The notes: generated by a model from the sequence alone, not told the origin. 64,000 nt of DNA from Thalassia testudinum (GCA_037157565.1 JAZHRO010000013.1:118992001-119056000), one strand, 5' to 3'. Numbered from the stretch's first letter, positions 22,515-34,823 are shown. A program made the numbers and translations.

Positions 22515-24798
22515 TGATAGCGAAAATACGTGGTTTGTTAATTAGGTCGTTGTAACGCGTAAATCCGCTTTCGCTCTTAAATTTATAATCCTAGATAGGG
22601 AAGTATCTAGGGTCGTCCAAGGAGGCAATATGGTTGCAAAATTGGTTCTCTTGCTTGGAATATATCTCAACTTTCTTTTTGGTAATTTTCAATATACTAT
22701 TTTTTTTTTATTTTTGAACTAAGGCAACATGCGAACTGATGGCGGGAAAAGTGTTTACACTTCCAATTAAGTAAACAACTCTAAAGTAGCAAGTAGAGCC
22801 TCTCCCTAAGCTCACTCTAGGCAAGTGGAGACCTAGAATAATTAGGGAGAGGAAGTGAAGAATGCTGAAAATAAGCAAATAGAAATGCAAACAAGATATG
22901 CGAAGAAGGCAACTAGATAATTGATAAAGTGTTTAACAAAAATGCCTAGTAGAGGAATGCTTCTACTACTAGATAATTGAAGTAAAAGAAAACACAAATC
23001 CTCTAAATAGATGGTGAAGAAGAGGGATTCTTGCTCCAAGGTTGGTGGCTCCCAAGCTTGAAAAGAATCCTTCAACTCCTTCCTTGCAGAACTCCGCCAA
23101 GGTGATGACCTCCAAGGCAAGCCCTAAGGGGGCGTGCCCTAAGTTTCTCTCCAAGGGTGGACGTCCACCCTAAGCTTTTCTCCTTTGCCTGGCCATCCTC
23201 CTTGAAGTGGGAGAGTCCTCCTCCTTGGCGTGGCTCAAGTTGAAGAGAGTGGGGAGAAGAAGGCACCAAAAGGGCTGGTGATGTGCCCCTTTAATCTCCT
23301 TCTCTACTCCTTCTTCTTGGCTGTAGGTATAGGTGGTTTAGGTAGAAAATATACTAAGGGAGGATGCCCAAAAATGATGGTAGGTGGTGGCTTTTTATAG
23401 AATAGGAGGGGGGCTATGGTGACCTTTGAAATGGATGGCCAAGATGAGTTGATGGAGGTGGTTGGAGATCCCATGGCCAAGGAGAGTTGGCGCCACCTTA
23501 AAGGGCACCAAGGGGTAGTTATGGGTGTTGACACCCTTTGGTGTTGGCGCCAAAATGGGCATTCTAGAAGGTCATTAGGTGGCGCCACCTTAACGTTCTA
23601 GAAGGGGGGGTATGTGGATGGCTAGGATGGCTTATGTGGGTAGGTGTAGGGTGGATTAAGGGGCTAAAAGTGGCACCGATATAGAGGTGGTTAGGGGTGG
23701 TTTTTGGCGCCAACTTGAAGTGTCTTTTGGTGGAGATAATGGGGTGAAGGGATGGCTAGGAGGTGGCGCCAACTTAAGTAGGGTAGCTAGCTTAGGTAGG
23801 CTTGAGTTGGTGGAGCTAGCTAGGGTTGATTTTTAAGGTAATGGATGGCCAAGAAGCTGGTTGTTGGCTAAGCTCAGCTAAGATAAGATAAGCTAAGCTA
23901 GCTTAGCTAATGGAGGAGTAGAGGAGAAGGTGTTGGAGCTAGGGTTTGGAGGGAGGAGCTGAGGAGGAGAAGTCTGGAGCTGGAGCTGGCTGCTGCTGAA
24001 GAGGCTGGCATGGGGCTACTCTAGCTGGCTTAGCTTGCTAGTTCTTTGCTAGTTGCTAAGCCAAGCTAAAGTGAGCTAGCTTCTACCAAAATAAGCTGAG
24101 GTGAGCTAGGTCTGGTGCTCCCGGGGAGAATCAAGCTGGTTGAGGCAGCTAAGGTAGCTTAGCTTAACTGAGTTGAGCTAAGCTAAGTCCCTGGGAGCTG
24201 GACTTGAGCTTCCTGAGCTGGGATGAATTCTTCTTCAGCTGGCTGAAGCTGAGTGGAGGTGGATGTAGCTGGATCTGAGCTGGGGTGAACTCCTATCAAC
24301 TTAGCTGAGCTAGCTAGAGCTCCCTGTTGACTAATGGGAGCTGAGATGAGCTTGACTCAGCTAAGTTGAGCTGGATCTGAGCTAACTTGAGCTAGGGTGA
24401 GCTAAGGTGAACTCTCTTGAGCTGCCATCTAGCTGAGATTAGCTGAATGGAGCTGGGATGAGCTAACCCTAGTTCAAGTAAGCTAGGTTCCAGCTGTGGT
24501 GAGCTGGATCAAGCTGAGGTGAGCTGGATCAAGCTGAGGTGAGCTGGATTAGGCTGAGTTCCAGCTAGTCTGAGCTTCTCCTTCACCATTTGCCTTCTTG
24601 AGTGCTAGGGTTTTAGGGATCTATATATCTGTACATCCCTAACACTCACAAAAACATATTAAAAAGACAATAAAAAATGCAATGCATGCCTAACCTATTT
24701 TATGCCTAAATGCCGCCCAAAAACCTGTTTGTGGAGTAAAATCCTTAGAGCTAGGTTTGTTTTAATGCATAAGAATGATGATAAATTGGCATTTATCA
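22515..24798 (-). repeat. TE-D 5' LTR
   Basis: 2284 bp, the partner of 14207-16489. TATA box at 23393-23399 (minus). Contains perfect TTGGCGCCAA palindromes at 23544-23553 and 23704-23713; the first is TTGGTGCCAA in the 3' LTR, consistent with CpG decay. Confidence 0.95.
23393..23399 (-). promoter_or_regulatory. TATA box in TE-D 5' LTR
   Basis: TATAAAA on the minus strand, inside the upstream LTR that would drive TE-D RNA. Confidence 0.6.
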
Positions 24799-24803
24799 GA
24801 AGT
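24799..24803. repeat. Target site duplication of TE-D, right copy (GAAGT)
   Basis: GAAGT immediately right of the LTR end TTTATCA; pairs with 14202-14206. Confidence 0.9.
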
Positions 24804-25790
24804 AGGGTTCTGAATTTCTACAGCATCATGAGGGAAGGTATTGATAACAACGTACGACCCATCTCCATGGGAATTAAGCTTTCTTAGAAATACTTTAAGT
24901 CTGGAATTAAGAAGGTAGACCCACTAGTTGGGCTCAAAAGTCTTTCTAATGATGTGCTTATCATGGAAGACCTTTGTACATTGCTTGTAAGCTTGAGAAG
25001 TTTCATAGGCTTCATTACAAAGCTCCTCAAGCTCACTTAACTCCAGCATACGTGCCTTTCCTTCTTTAACCAGATTCAAGTTAACGTTTTTAATAACCCA
25101 ATAGGCTTTGTGTTGGATTTCAATGGGAAGATGGCACACCTTTCCGAAGACAAGATGGAAAGGAGACATGCCTAAGGGAGTCTTATATGTTATTCTGTAG
25201 GCCCAAAGAGCATCATTTAGCTTTTTAGACCAATCTTTACGGTCGAGCCTGATAATTTTTTCTAAAATTTGTTTAATCTCCCTATTAGACACTTCAACTT
25301 GTCCACTCGTTTGGGGATGGTAAGGTGTGGCTATCATGTGGTTAACTCCCAAATTTTGGAGTAGTATTGTGAAGTGCATGTTCTTGAAGTAAGGTCCTCC
25401 ATCACTTATGATCATCCTTAGGCACCCCTACCGAGAAATGACATTAGCCTTAGCAAAACCCAAGACCACAGAATGGTCATTGGTTTGTGTGGGTATGGCT
25501 TCTATCCATTTCGATACATAGTCCACAGCCACAAGGATGTACTCATATTTGAAGGACACAGGAAAGGGACCCATGAAGTCGATGCCCCAAATATCAAATA
25601 TCTCACCAGGGAGGATAGGTTGCTGGGGCATCTCATCCCTTTTTCCGATGGTTCCCATCTGCTGGCAATGTAGACATGTACCCACATATGTTTGTGCATC
25701 TCGGAATAATGTGGGCCACCAAAAGCCAGATTGAAGAACCTTATGGGCAGTCTTTTTTGCACTAAAATGTCCCCCCACAGTGGAGGTCAT
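24804..25790 (-). pseudogene. TE-C integrase (main part)
   Basis: Reads from the zinc-binding HHCC region ([20 protein letters not shown]) near 25740-25670, through the catalytic core with WGIDFMGPF near 25590 and IISDGGPYF near 25405, to [17 protein letters not shown] near 25310, then the conserved DALWAYR and LGMSPF blocks. A stop lies near 25425-25430 and another near 24921, after KTFEPN. The frame then continues to the TE-D insertion at 24804 and resumes at 14206. The catalytic Asp residues are retained. Integrase would insert element cDNA; this copy is broken by two stops and the TE-D insertion. Confidence 0.85.
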
Positions 25791-27600
25791 GGTAGAAACT
25801 CAGAACACTTCTTTGTTCTTCATTAGGGATGCAATGGTAGAAAAGTTGGTCAGGGCCTATTCTAAAAAGCTCAGGTTCCTCCCAGTGATCAAATTTAGCA
25901 TTAGCAAGAAACCTGTCTAGCTTCTGCTTGTCCCAAGTACTAGGGGTAATGCTCATGATCAGATAGTTTACTATGTCAGCGAACCAAGGAGTTTTGGCCT
26001 CCACGGCCATCAGAGACTCATCAAGGAAAGTCTCTTGAATAGCGCCAGCAGGGTTTGATGCCTCAATAGGGATCCTAGACAGATGATCTGCTACCACATT
26101 CTCAACTCCTTTCTTATCTTTAATTTCCAGGTCAAACTCCTGGAGTAGTAGAATCCAACGAATTAGGTGAGGTTTGGTGTCCTTTTTTAGCAAGAAGATG
26201 CTTTAAGGCAGAATGATTAGTGAACACCACAACCTTGGATCCCAAAAGATAAGATCAAAACTTTTCCAAAGCAAACACTACAGTAAGAAGCTCCCTTTCA
26301 GTGGCCATGTAGTTTTGCTGAGGATCCCTAAGGGTCTTACTGGCATAATGCAGCACATGAGGTTTGCCATCAACCCTTTGACCTAAGATCGCTCCCACTG
26401 CAAAATCTGAAGCATTGCACATTAGCTCAAATGGGAGGGTCCAATTTGGTGCTTGGAGAATCGACATGGTAATAAGAGCTTTCTTTAAGACTTGGAAAGC
26501 CTCACCACATCTCTCATCAAAATCGAAGGAGACATCCTTCGCTAACAGGTCGCAGAGTGGCTTAGAGATTTTACTGAAATCTCTAATGAAGCGCCTATAA
26601 AATCCAGCATGGCCAAGGAAAGATCTAACCTGACGAACATTGGCGAACGATGGAAGCTTAGAGATGGAACCAATTTTTACGGTTTCCACCTCTAATCCTC
26701 TCTTGGAAACTACATGCCCTAACACAATGCCCTGCTGAACCATAAAATGGCTTTTCTCCCAGCTAATCACCAGCTTTGCCTCTTTGCAATGGGTTAACAC
26801 TTTATCAAGGTGCGAAAGGCATTGGTCAAACAATGAGTCATAGATGGAGAAGTCATCCATGAAAATTTTAACAAACTCGTTGATCATATCAGAAAAGATA
26901 GCCATCATACGACGTTGGAAAGTGGCAGGAGCATTACATAACCCGGATGGTATTCGACCGAACGCAAATGTGCCATACGGACTAGTGAAGGTGGTACGCT
27001 CCTGATCATCAAGAAAAATGGCTATCTGATTATACCCAGAGTACCCTTCAAGAAAATCGAAGTACTCGTTCCCCGCCAGCCGTTCCAAAATCTGATTGAT
27101 AAATGGTAAGGGGAAATGGTCTTTCTGGGTAGCCATGTTCAAACGGTGGTAATCAATGCAGACCCTCCAACCAGTTGAGGGCATAGTGGTCACCAACTCT
27201 CCTTGTTTGTTCTCTTCCATAGTGATTCCTGCCTTCTTGGGTGCCACATGTATAAGGCTGACCCATTTACTATCTGAAATGGGATAAATAATCCCAGCAT
27301 CCAGCCATTTCAGAATCTCCTTTTTAACAACCTCTCGCATATTGGGGTTGAGCCTTCTATGCATGTCTCGGAAAGGTTTCACGGACTCGTCCGTGTATAT
27401 ATGATGCATGAAAAGGGAGGGATCAACACCCTTAATATCAGCAATTGACCAGGCAATTGCTTCCTTGTGCCTTTATAAACACTCAAGTAGAGCTCCCTCT
27501 TACGATTCAGATAATGCAGACGAGATAATAACGGGGAGCGTGTCATTAGGGCCAAGGAAAGCATATTTCAATGTGCTCGGGAGGGGTTTCAACTCCAACT
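25762..27600 (-). pseudogene. TE-C reverse transcriptase-RNase H
   Basis: A 384-codon open stretch (27409-26255) covers the RT palm: [26 protein letters not shown], and FMDD at 26852-26863. RNase H follows, where the usual first catalytic Asp of the family motif C-D-A-S-D reads C-N-A-S-D (near 26410), an apparent D-to-N change. A break near 26255 is followed by another open stretch (26193-25762) holding the connection to integrase. RT would copy RNA into DNA and RNase H would degrade the template; the D-to-N change and the stop make activity unlikely. Confidence 0.85.
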
Positions 27601-27821
27601 TAGGAGCCTTTTGGATTGAGGGTTTAAGTTGATACGTCCCCGCCTCAGGTAGCGGGTCTACCTTCACGGTCCAGGGTGGGGATAGAGACTTCGTGTGTAT
27701 CCCCGTAACTCTTCTAATTTGGGTATTTCCCCTTTATTTTCTTCAATAGTCGGAGGATGGTCCTTAGATATGACCTTTTAAAGGGGATTTCTACATAAGA
27801 GTGCTGGAGTAGTCTCCTCAA

Positions 27822-30137
27822 TTATTTCATCAACAACCTTAATCTGAGAACAATTTTCAAATCTGGATTGCTTGTAGGTATCAAAACATTCAACCGGATC
27901 TTATTGTTCCCAAAGCCCATTTTAAGTGCCCCTGATCTACAATTGATAGAGGTGTTGGCTGTGGCTAAGAAGGGGTGTCCCAAAATAATGGATGGCTTGG
28001 TGGGCTTATTAGAATGGTCAATATCTAACACAAGAAAGTCAACAGGGAAGAAGAAGTCCTCCACTCTCACCAGGACATCTTCCAGTAATCCCCGAGGTAT
28101 CTTAAGTGATCTATCTGCAACCTGGAGGATGATTGGACTAGGTTTTAACTCACCTCCTCCCAAAAGGTTGTAGACAGAGCTCGGTAAATTGTTCACCCCC
28201 ACCCGCAGATCGAGCAGAGTTTTGTCAATGTGTTGGTTACCTATAACCACTGAAATATACGGGGCCCCTCGATCTTTCATTTTGGGGGGTGTTCCATGTT
28301 GGAGAACCGAGCTAACATGGTCAGGCAGGATGATTTTAGCTTGGACCTGTCTCCTAGATTGGTGCTTCTGGGTGCACAGGTTCTTTAGAAACTTGGCATA
28401 GGACCAACAGAGGAAAGTTGATCTGGACTTGCCTAAAAGTGGTCATAATCACCTCCATCCTATCCTTGGCTCCAGGCGAGCCAACAGAAGATTCCCCAGG
28501 AGCAGATAGGCGCTTTGGATAAGGCACCCTTGGCTTTTGGGTAGAGGGGTCGTCATGGCGGGAGAGAGGTGGTGGATGGACGACATCCTCATTGTGGGTG
28601 ATTTCAAGCGAGGGAGAGTAGTATGGCTCTTCCTTGGTGGAGATGCAAGTCGGGTCGGGTGTAGAAGGGGAATTCTGAGACATAACCGTAGGAGTGTTAT
28701 CAGGCTTGTCAATTTTCTTTCCACTCCTCAGTACAGTCACAGCTTGGGCGTGCTCCCTGAATATGATCCCCTTGCCCTTAGGGTTCTCCTTAGAAGAGTT
28801 AGGCAACTTCCCCGGATCACATTGCCTAGCTATCTCAGTAAGATGACCAATTTGGGATTGCATATCAGTAATCATCTTATTATGAGATTGGATGACCATA
28901 TTTTGATGCTCTTGCATCGCTTTTATCATGGCTTTAAGTTCATCCATCTCAGAGGGCTTATTCTGAGGAGGGTTTTCATAGGATGGTTGGTATATGGGTT
29001 GGGGAGGTAGGGGTCTTGTATTCCCTGAGTTAGAAGCATCACCTTGCTTCCAAGAGAAGTTTGGATGGTTCCGCCACCCTGGATTATAGGTATTGGAATA
29101 AGGGTTATTGAGAGGAGGTGGGCGGAAACCTTAGGCCAAGTTCAAGTCGGCCTGAATCAACTCAGGAAATTGATTTTCCTGGTGGCACTCTGCAGTAGCG
29201 TGTGTTGTGCTTTGGAAAATGGAGCATTCACTTGAAGCCTGAAAGATAGAGGCTACTTGCGGGTTCATGTCAGGGTTTGCTAAAAGCCTATCAAAGTTTT
29301 TATTCAATAATTGAATCTGATAAGCCAAATCCTGAGAAGCCCCGACTTCATGGGCCTCTATCTTCCTCTGCAAGATTGATGGTTTTCTTTCTTGATAGGA
29401 AGAGGACAAATGTATGGAGTTGTCACTTAATGTTTCAAATAATGCTAGGCTTCATCCTTAGTTTTGTTCATGAAGGTTCCTACACAGGCTGCATCGATCG
29501 TTTGCCTATGCCTTTCAGATAATCCGTTATAGAACCTTTCGACCAACTGCCATCTTGGCACTTGATAGTGGGGGCATAACCAAAGAAGGTTATTAAAGTG
29601 CTCCCAAGTCTCATGAAATTGCTCCCCTTCCTATTGAGTAAAACCCATAATCTCTCTTCTATAATGGTTGGTCTTACTCATAGTAAAATACTTTTTCAAG
29701 AATTCTCCCTTAAGGGTGGTCCAATCATTTACCCTTGCATCGAGGGTATGATACCAGTGCTTGGCCTTATCCTTTAGGGAGAATGGAAATAGAGTCCTCA
29801 TCAGGGCTTTATCAGTAATGCCCTGGAGCTTCGCCGTGGAACAGACCTTGGTGAATTCCTCCAAATGACGCTAGGGGTCCTCCCTAGTATTACCATAAAA
29901 GGAGGGCAACAAAGATATGGTACTGCTCTTGATCTCATATGGATTATCCCCTGCCAGTCGTCTCAGTGCTTGTGCGGGTTGGTTGGTTGGAATAAAATAG
30001 TCCCTCAGGGTCCTTTGTTGATTTGCTCCTTGATCAGCCATGCCTTCTCTTTTCTCTCCTACGTGAGCTCTCCTAAGAATTCTCTCGGGCTTAGGATCAA
30101 ACGCTAGACTACCCTCAAGAGAGCGTCTACCAAGCAT
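27822..30137 (-). pseudogene. TE-C gag and protease
   Basis: Gag starts at 30137 with M-L-G-R-R-S. A TAG (29871-29873) cuts it after 88 codons; capsid-like sequence resumes below it (LKDKAKHWYHTLDARVNDW near 29770) with more stops near 29631 and 29450. The linker carries VLRSGKKIDKP near 28720. Protease (28280-27822) has LLDLRVGVNNLP where the family has DLG, so the G of the active-site D-x-G is Arg. Composition and motif spacing set TE-C apart from the TE-A/TE-D family. It is a clear pseudogene. Confidence 0.82.
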
Positions 30138-31096
30138 ACAATATCAATCACAATTCAAGTTCTTGTTGATTGAGTAAGTGACACCTCCCTTCCAAAGATA
30201 GGTCAAAAGGTCAAGGCTTATCCCTCCGTTCCCATGTAAGTGGTATAAGAGGGGTGATGACTTAAGATCTTAACTTTCTTTGTTGCGGAGGTAGAATTGG
30301 TTGATATAGATTTCCAAACAAGTTATTCACTACAATTACGCGACTTAATTCAACCTTCGAGTGCCTTAAGACCTATACTTTGCTTAGATGATACTCCCAG
30401 GTGATCAAGTGAGAAGTTACTCCAAGGATGAACAAAGGGATGCAAGTAGGGCAAACCCTTCCTTTGAGGCGATGCGTATGCGGTGCCTCTTAACTACCCT
30501 TTTTCTCCTTTAAGGGGTATCTCCCTCCGTGAAGTATCAAAACACTTGGTCAAAAGATAGTACCACCACCACAAAGCACGATAGGAGGGTCTGCACCGAT
30601 AAAGAGATTGGTGCCTATAGCCTTAAGGGATCGAGCCTTAGTGCGGTGACTAATGTGCACGCTTAGTGTCAGAAGTGTGCATCACATCGCAAATCTTTTT
30701 TTATTTTGAAAACGCAGACAAGTCCCTTTGAATCAGATCAAGTGTGATTTGATTTTAAGGTCGAATCTGATTATCAGTCCCAATTTCAGTTAGGCAACCA
30801 CTGAATTAGTAAATTCAATCAATTTGGTGGTCTTGAATTTTAATCCGAATGCAAATGCATGAACAGGAGCTGGATGCAAAGGTTAGAAAGGTGTACCTAT
30901 CTCCAGCAATCTTCGTGCCAATATGCTCGCAATGCAATAATGAGATCTAATGTACTGCTCAATCACCCTTAAATGCGTGCACCTAAGGGCATGCAACTCC
31001 TAAACAGGCAGCTCGATATTTTCTTTTGTTTGTCTTAGAGGCCAGCAAGCAGAAAAATGAATCATGCATGCAAAAGAATGTAAACCCTAGTTTACA
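30138..31096 (-). other. TE-C leader, truncated before the primer site
   Basis: Noncoding sequence upstream of TE-C gag. No tRNA-Asp site is seen before the change to TE-A LTR sequence at about 31097-31116. Nothing else is recognised. Confidence 0.65.
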
Positions 31097-31146
31097 TTCT
31101 TTTCAAGCCAAGGAGGAAGAAGGAACCTTCTTTTCAAGCCAAGGAG
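31097..31146. repeat. Rearrangement junction with short direct repeat
   Basis: TTCTTTTCAAGCCAAGGAG occurs at 31097-31115 and 31128-31146, 12 bp apart. The second copy belongs to the TE-A LTR (matching about 8760-8778 with one change); the first adjoins the TE-C leader. This marks the breakpoint of the 3.7-kb duplication. Confidence 0.75.
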
Positions 31147-31691
31147 CAACTTGACTTGGAGCAAGAAGAGCTTCACCTTCTTCATCATCATCAGCAATTA
31201 AAGGATTTTGTTTCTTTTCTATTTGTCTTTTCAAATTTTAGAAGCTTTCCTATACTTGTAGACAATTTCCTTTAATATAAAAAAGTTGCCTTCATTTCTT
31301 GTTGCATTTTTAATTGCACTACTTGCTTTATCTTAGTATAATCTCACTCCCTCTTTCTAATTAACCTAGGCCTTCACGCGCCTAGGTTGAGCTTAGAAAG
31401 AGGATAATTTTGCCACTTAGATTTTAGCATATTAGTTGTGGTACATTTTCCCATCAACAACTTTGTATTTGCCCCTTTATTTCAAAAACCCGAAAAAAAA
31501 TGATATATTGAAAAACAACAAAAGAAAGGCATTTTCTACTTTTCAAGTAAGAGATTGATTTCACAAAATATTGCCTCCTTGGACAACCCTAGATACTTCC
31601 CTATCTAGGTTAGAAATTTTAAAAGCGACTTGATTTTTGTGCATTACAACGATAAAACCCTAAATTAACAAACCGCGCAAAACTCTGATCA
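31116..31691 (+). repeat. TE-A 5' LTR, duplicated 3' segment
   Basis: Matches 8748-9321 at high identity and ends CTCTGATCA before a second primer site. The LTR portion upstream of 8748 is absent here. Confidence 0.88.
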
Positions 31692-31696
31692 CTTTT

Positions 31697-31713
31697 TGGC
31701 ACCATTGCCAGGA
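31697..31713 (+). other. TE-A primer binding site, copy 2 (decayed)
   Basis: TGGCACCATTGCCAGGA, a tRNA-Asp site with G-to-A changes that differ from those in copy 1. The two copies have therefore decayed independently. Confidence 0.83.
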
Positions 31714-33214
31714 GGCACAGCTTTGCAAATTGTTTTTCTCTTGATTGAAGTGGATCTCATCCCCTTGCCTCTATTCTTTCTTGTGTGTGTAGGAACTATA
31801 GGAAGAAAGAGGGAATTTGGAACCAAGAACTCAAAGTTCCTTTTCTTCCCACGATTCTAGGTTGGTTTCATCTTTCTTGTCACACTTAGCCTAAAAGACT
31901 ACCAAAATATACTAAACTTGGATTTCAAGATCTTAAACATCAAATTTTGGTAGAGTGGTACCTTTAAAACCCATTGTTTGATTGATTGCCCCATTAAACA
32001 CCACTCTACCTTAAGTGCAGGTGTTCTATTTTTTGGATCCAGACTTCTATCTGGATTTGAAAAATCAATTCCAAACACCACAGCTCTCCTAAAATCATGA
32101 AATTTCAAACTAATTGTCCTTGTATTTAATTTTTAAAAATTCGTGTACTATAGAGGGGTCACACCTTCTTATCTTCCTATTTTGATACTGTCCGTGAATT
32201 TTTAGAATTTTTATTCTCATCCAATTTTTGTGAAATTTAACTTTTTGGAATCCTTGTGAAATTCTACACATCACCAAAAATCACTAAAATTTTTTGAGGC
32301 CGGTGGTGGTACTGAAAAGTCCAAAATATCTAGAGGTATCATTTCTAGACTCTGACAGTAGCACAAAGTAAAATTCAAAACAAATGTCAAACAAATTCTT
32401 AAAATCTTAAAAAAATCTTTTTTGGAATCCTTATTTGATTTTATTCAAAATATTGGTGTTGTTTGATTTGTTTGGACTACTACTTAATATGGAAAACCTA
32501 AAAAAGATTCATCAGTAGTAATTTTCTATCTTAGGGCTAATTGGATTAGGGTTTCTTTCCTTCCTTTTAGTCCCACAACATAAAGGAAACATATCCTCAC
32601 CCATACAACTTGATTTCCTCTTGTTTGTGGATGTCAAAACTTGTTTGAAGTTTTAAGAAAGGAAGCCCTAAAATGCACTAATTTAAAGCAAATCCTAAAA
32701 GAGAAAAATACATAAAATTGTGTTACAACTTGTTTTTCATTGGAATCAACTTTCCAATTCCTGTACACACACTAAAAATTGAAATAACAGGGCATTACCC
32801 AAAATCAACGCCCTCCACATTCCGTATACACTATAGTATCTAGACCTAACTAAGATTTGTAGTAACTTGACCCCTAACATTTCATCAAGATAGGCTTGCT
32901 ATATAGGTCTTAAGTTTTCTCTAGTTAATACCAATTCTATCATCTATATCTAGAGTCAGGCTGAGGGGCCGTGTCAAACGACTAGGCGTGGGTTTGCACA
33001 AGCCCCTGGGGATTTTCCTGGGAAATGAGTGGGCCCAAACCTCCCCTTAAGCAACTTGGCTAGATTTGTTGACGGAACGAGTATTCATTATTGATTGCTT
33101 ATTTTCTAAGTAGACCAAGTCTTAGGTTAATTTTTAGGGAGTCATAATTAAGTTAGGTCTAGAATTTGTTGTTTGAATTGTGCACTTTCTCTCATCTCTC
33201 TCTCTTCTCCCCCC
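31714..33214 (+). other. TE-A leader, copy 2
   Basis: Near match to 9344-10889, ending in the CCCCC target (33210-33214). Noncoding. Confidence 0.8.
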
Positions 33215-34796
33215 TGATAGAAAGAATTTTGCTTGATTAAGAAGATAATAGAATGATATGTCGTTGTAATTTATGTGGTGGAAATCTCCCAATCAAAGAT
33301 TAAAATAGATATCAATTTAAACCACAAAAATGATGTCGTATCCACAAGGAGGAACAACTACAATAAATAACAGATAAGCAACAATCATGTTTGCAGAAAT
33401 ATTTGCCAAATGAATCAATGGATATGCTACTCTGAATATGCTTGTGATTTTATGAAAAATTATGGACTATTTATGTAAATTTTGCATCAAAGCTCAAGCT
33501 TCCAAAATCTCTAAATGATGCAGGTGTAGTGGCAGAGGAAGTACTTCTTAATTGCATGCAACTGTGAATCAAATTTCAATGTGAGTTAACATGTATAGCA
33601 AGAACCAACCAAATATGTGGAAATATAAGTGCATGCTTGCAAATCCACCAGAATATAATAATCAAATAATCAAAATCCCATAACTTCCAATGGCATGCAA
33701 ATGTAACATTGTAGAAAAATAGGGCATTTGAAGCCCTTGTGCGTGCGAGGAGGAGGGATGGATGGCCGTGCGAAGCTCGGTGAAGGTCGAAGACACGAAG
33801 GGTGTTTCAATCGTGGTGGTCTCATGTCAAGTGGTGGCTGGAGTTCACTGGACGGGAAGACGGAGGTCATCAGCGGTGGGTTCGTCCATGCGTGTGCGTG
33901 GACTGCCGTCGGCTTTTCTGATGATGTGGCAGCGCTCGTGGAGTCGAGGTTAGTGCGGTGGAGTCAACGGCACGTCGAACGGAGGCCAGATGTGAGGGCT
34001 ACGTGTGGAGGAGCCAACGTGAAGTTTGGGTTCCTTTCCTCTGTTGGCGGAGAAGAAGAAGAAGACAAAGGGGCCGTTGGCGCGTGGGTGGCTGGACGTG
34101 CGAATACAAGGGTGCGCGACTTGCTGGCCTTGAGGGAGTGCGTGCATAGGCTGTCTCTGGGTGGATGCACGCGCACGCTGGGAGGGTGCACGCGGTGGGG
34201 TTACTGTGCAAGTGGTGAGAAGGCGCGCGCACGGTATGGCTGCAATGAGAGCGGTGAAAAGGCACGCATGCGGTATGGCTACTGTGCAAGTGGTGAGAAG
34301 GTGCGTGCGATATGGCCGTGCTGAGAGCAGTGAGAAGGCCACAGTGCAGGCTCTGCTTCACGGTGTGCGCAAGGTCCACCGTGGTGCGGTTCTGCTTCCC
34401 CTAGTTTAGCCCCTCGGGAGAGGATGGATATGCCTCTTTTCTAAACGCTTCTCAGTTTGTTTCTTCCATCGAGATCCTCTCCAAAAGATGGGGTGGTTTG
34501 GAGAGATCGCTGTTGGCCGCTGGTGGGAGCACGAAGAGGTGCACGCATGATGCATTGGGCCGAGAAGGAGTTGTGCATTCTGCAGGAAGGAAAAAAAATA
34601 AATTGGGTTATTTATACGATTTATCTCAAATAATGTATGAAATGCATGTTACTATAATGGAATGTATAAATATGCATGCAAGCCCTTATTTATGAACTAA
34701 TTTATTTATATATTCAAGTATGCTATGTATATGCAAATATTAATTTAATAATTAGGCATTTAAGCATTTACTTAGCCCACAATTGTGGTCTCATCA
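33215..34796 (-). repeat. Solo LTR of TE-C in TE-A leader
   Basis: 1582 bp, TG...CA bounded, with 5-bp CCCCC on both sides (33210-33214 and 34797-34801). TE-A leader lies on its left and TE-A gag on its right, so no TE-C internal sequence is attached. It is homologous to the TE-C 3' LTR (10890-12484). TATA box (TATAAATA, minus) at 34609-34616. It contains the same degenerate 38-40 bp tandem units near 34215-34330. Confidence 0.88.
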
Positions 34797-34823
34797 CCCC
34801 CTCCAATTCTTCCAAAAGAGTGC

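Larger units (their letters stand above)
14207..24798 (-). mobile_element. TE-D: complete non-autonomous Athila-like element (gag-protease only)
   Basis: Has all structural ends: 3' LTR 14207-16489, polypurine tract, gag-protease region, leader, perfect tRNA-Asp primer site 22493-22509, 5' LTR 22515-24798, and a perfect 5-bp target duplication GAAGT (14202-14206 and 24799-24803). Total length is 10,592 bp. The LTRs differ at roughly 30-35 of about 2283 positions by eye, so the insertion is young. There is no RT, RNase H or integrase; the sequence after protease passes directly into 3' noncoding sequence homologous to that of TE-A. It therefore had to be mobilised by enzymes from relatives. 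It is inserted in the integrase of TE-C. Confidence 0.93.
10885..31115 (-). mobile_element. TE-C: Ty3/gypsy element, interrupted by TE-D, 5' end lost
   Basis: Minus-strand element with 3' LTR at 10890-12484, 3' UTR, integrase split by TE-D, then RT, protease and gag up to a start at 30137 and a leader to about 31096. Where its primer site and 5' LTR should follow, the sequence changes to a second copy of TE-A LTR sequence at about 31097-31116. Its target duplication CCCCC is seen at 10885-10889 and again around the solo LTR at 33215-34796. Confidence 0.8.
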
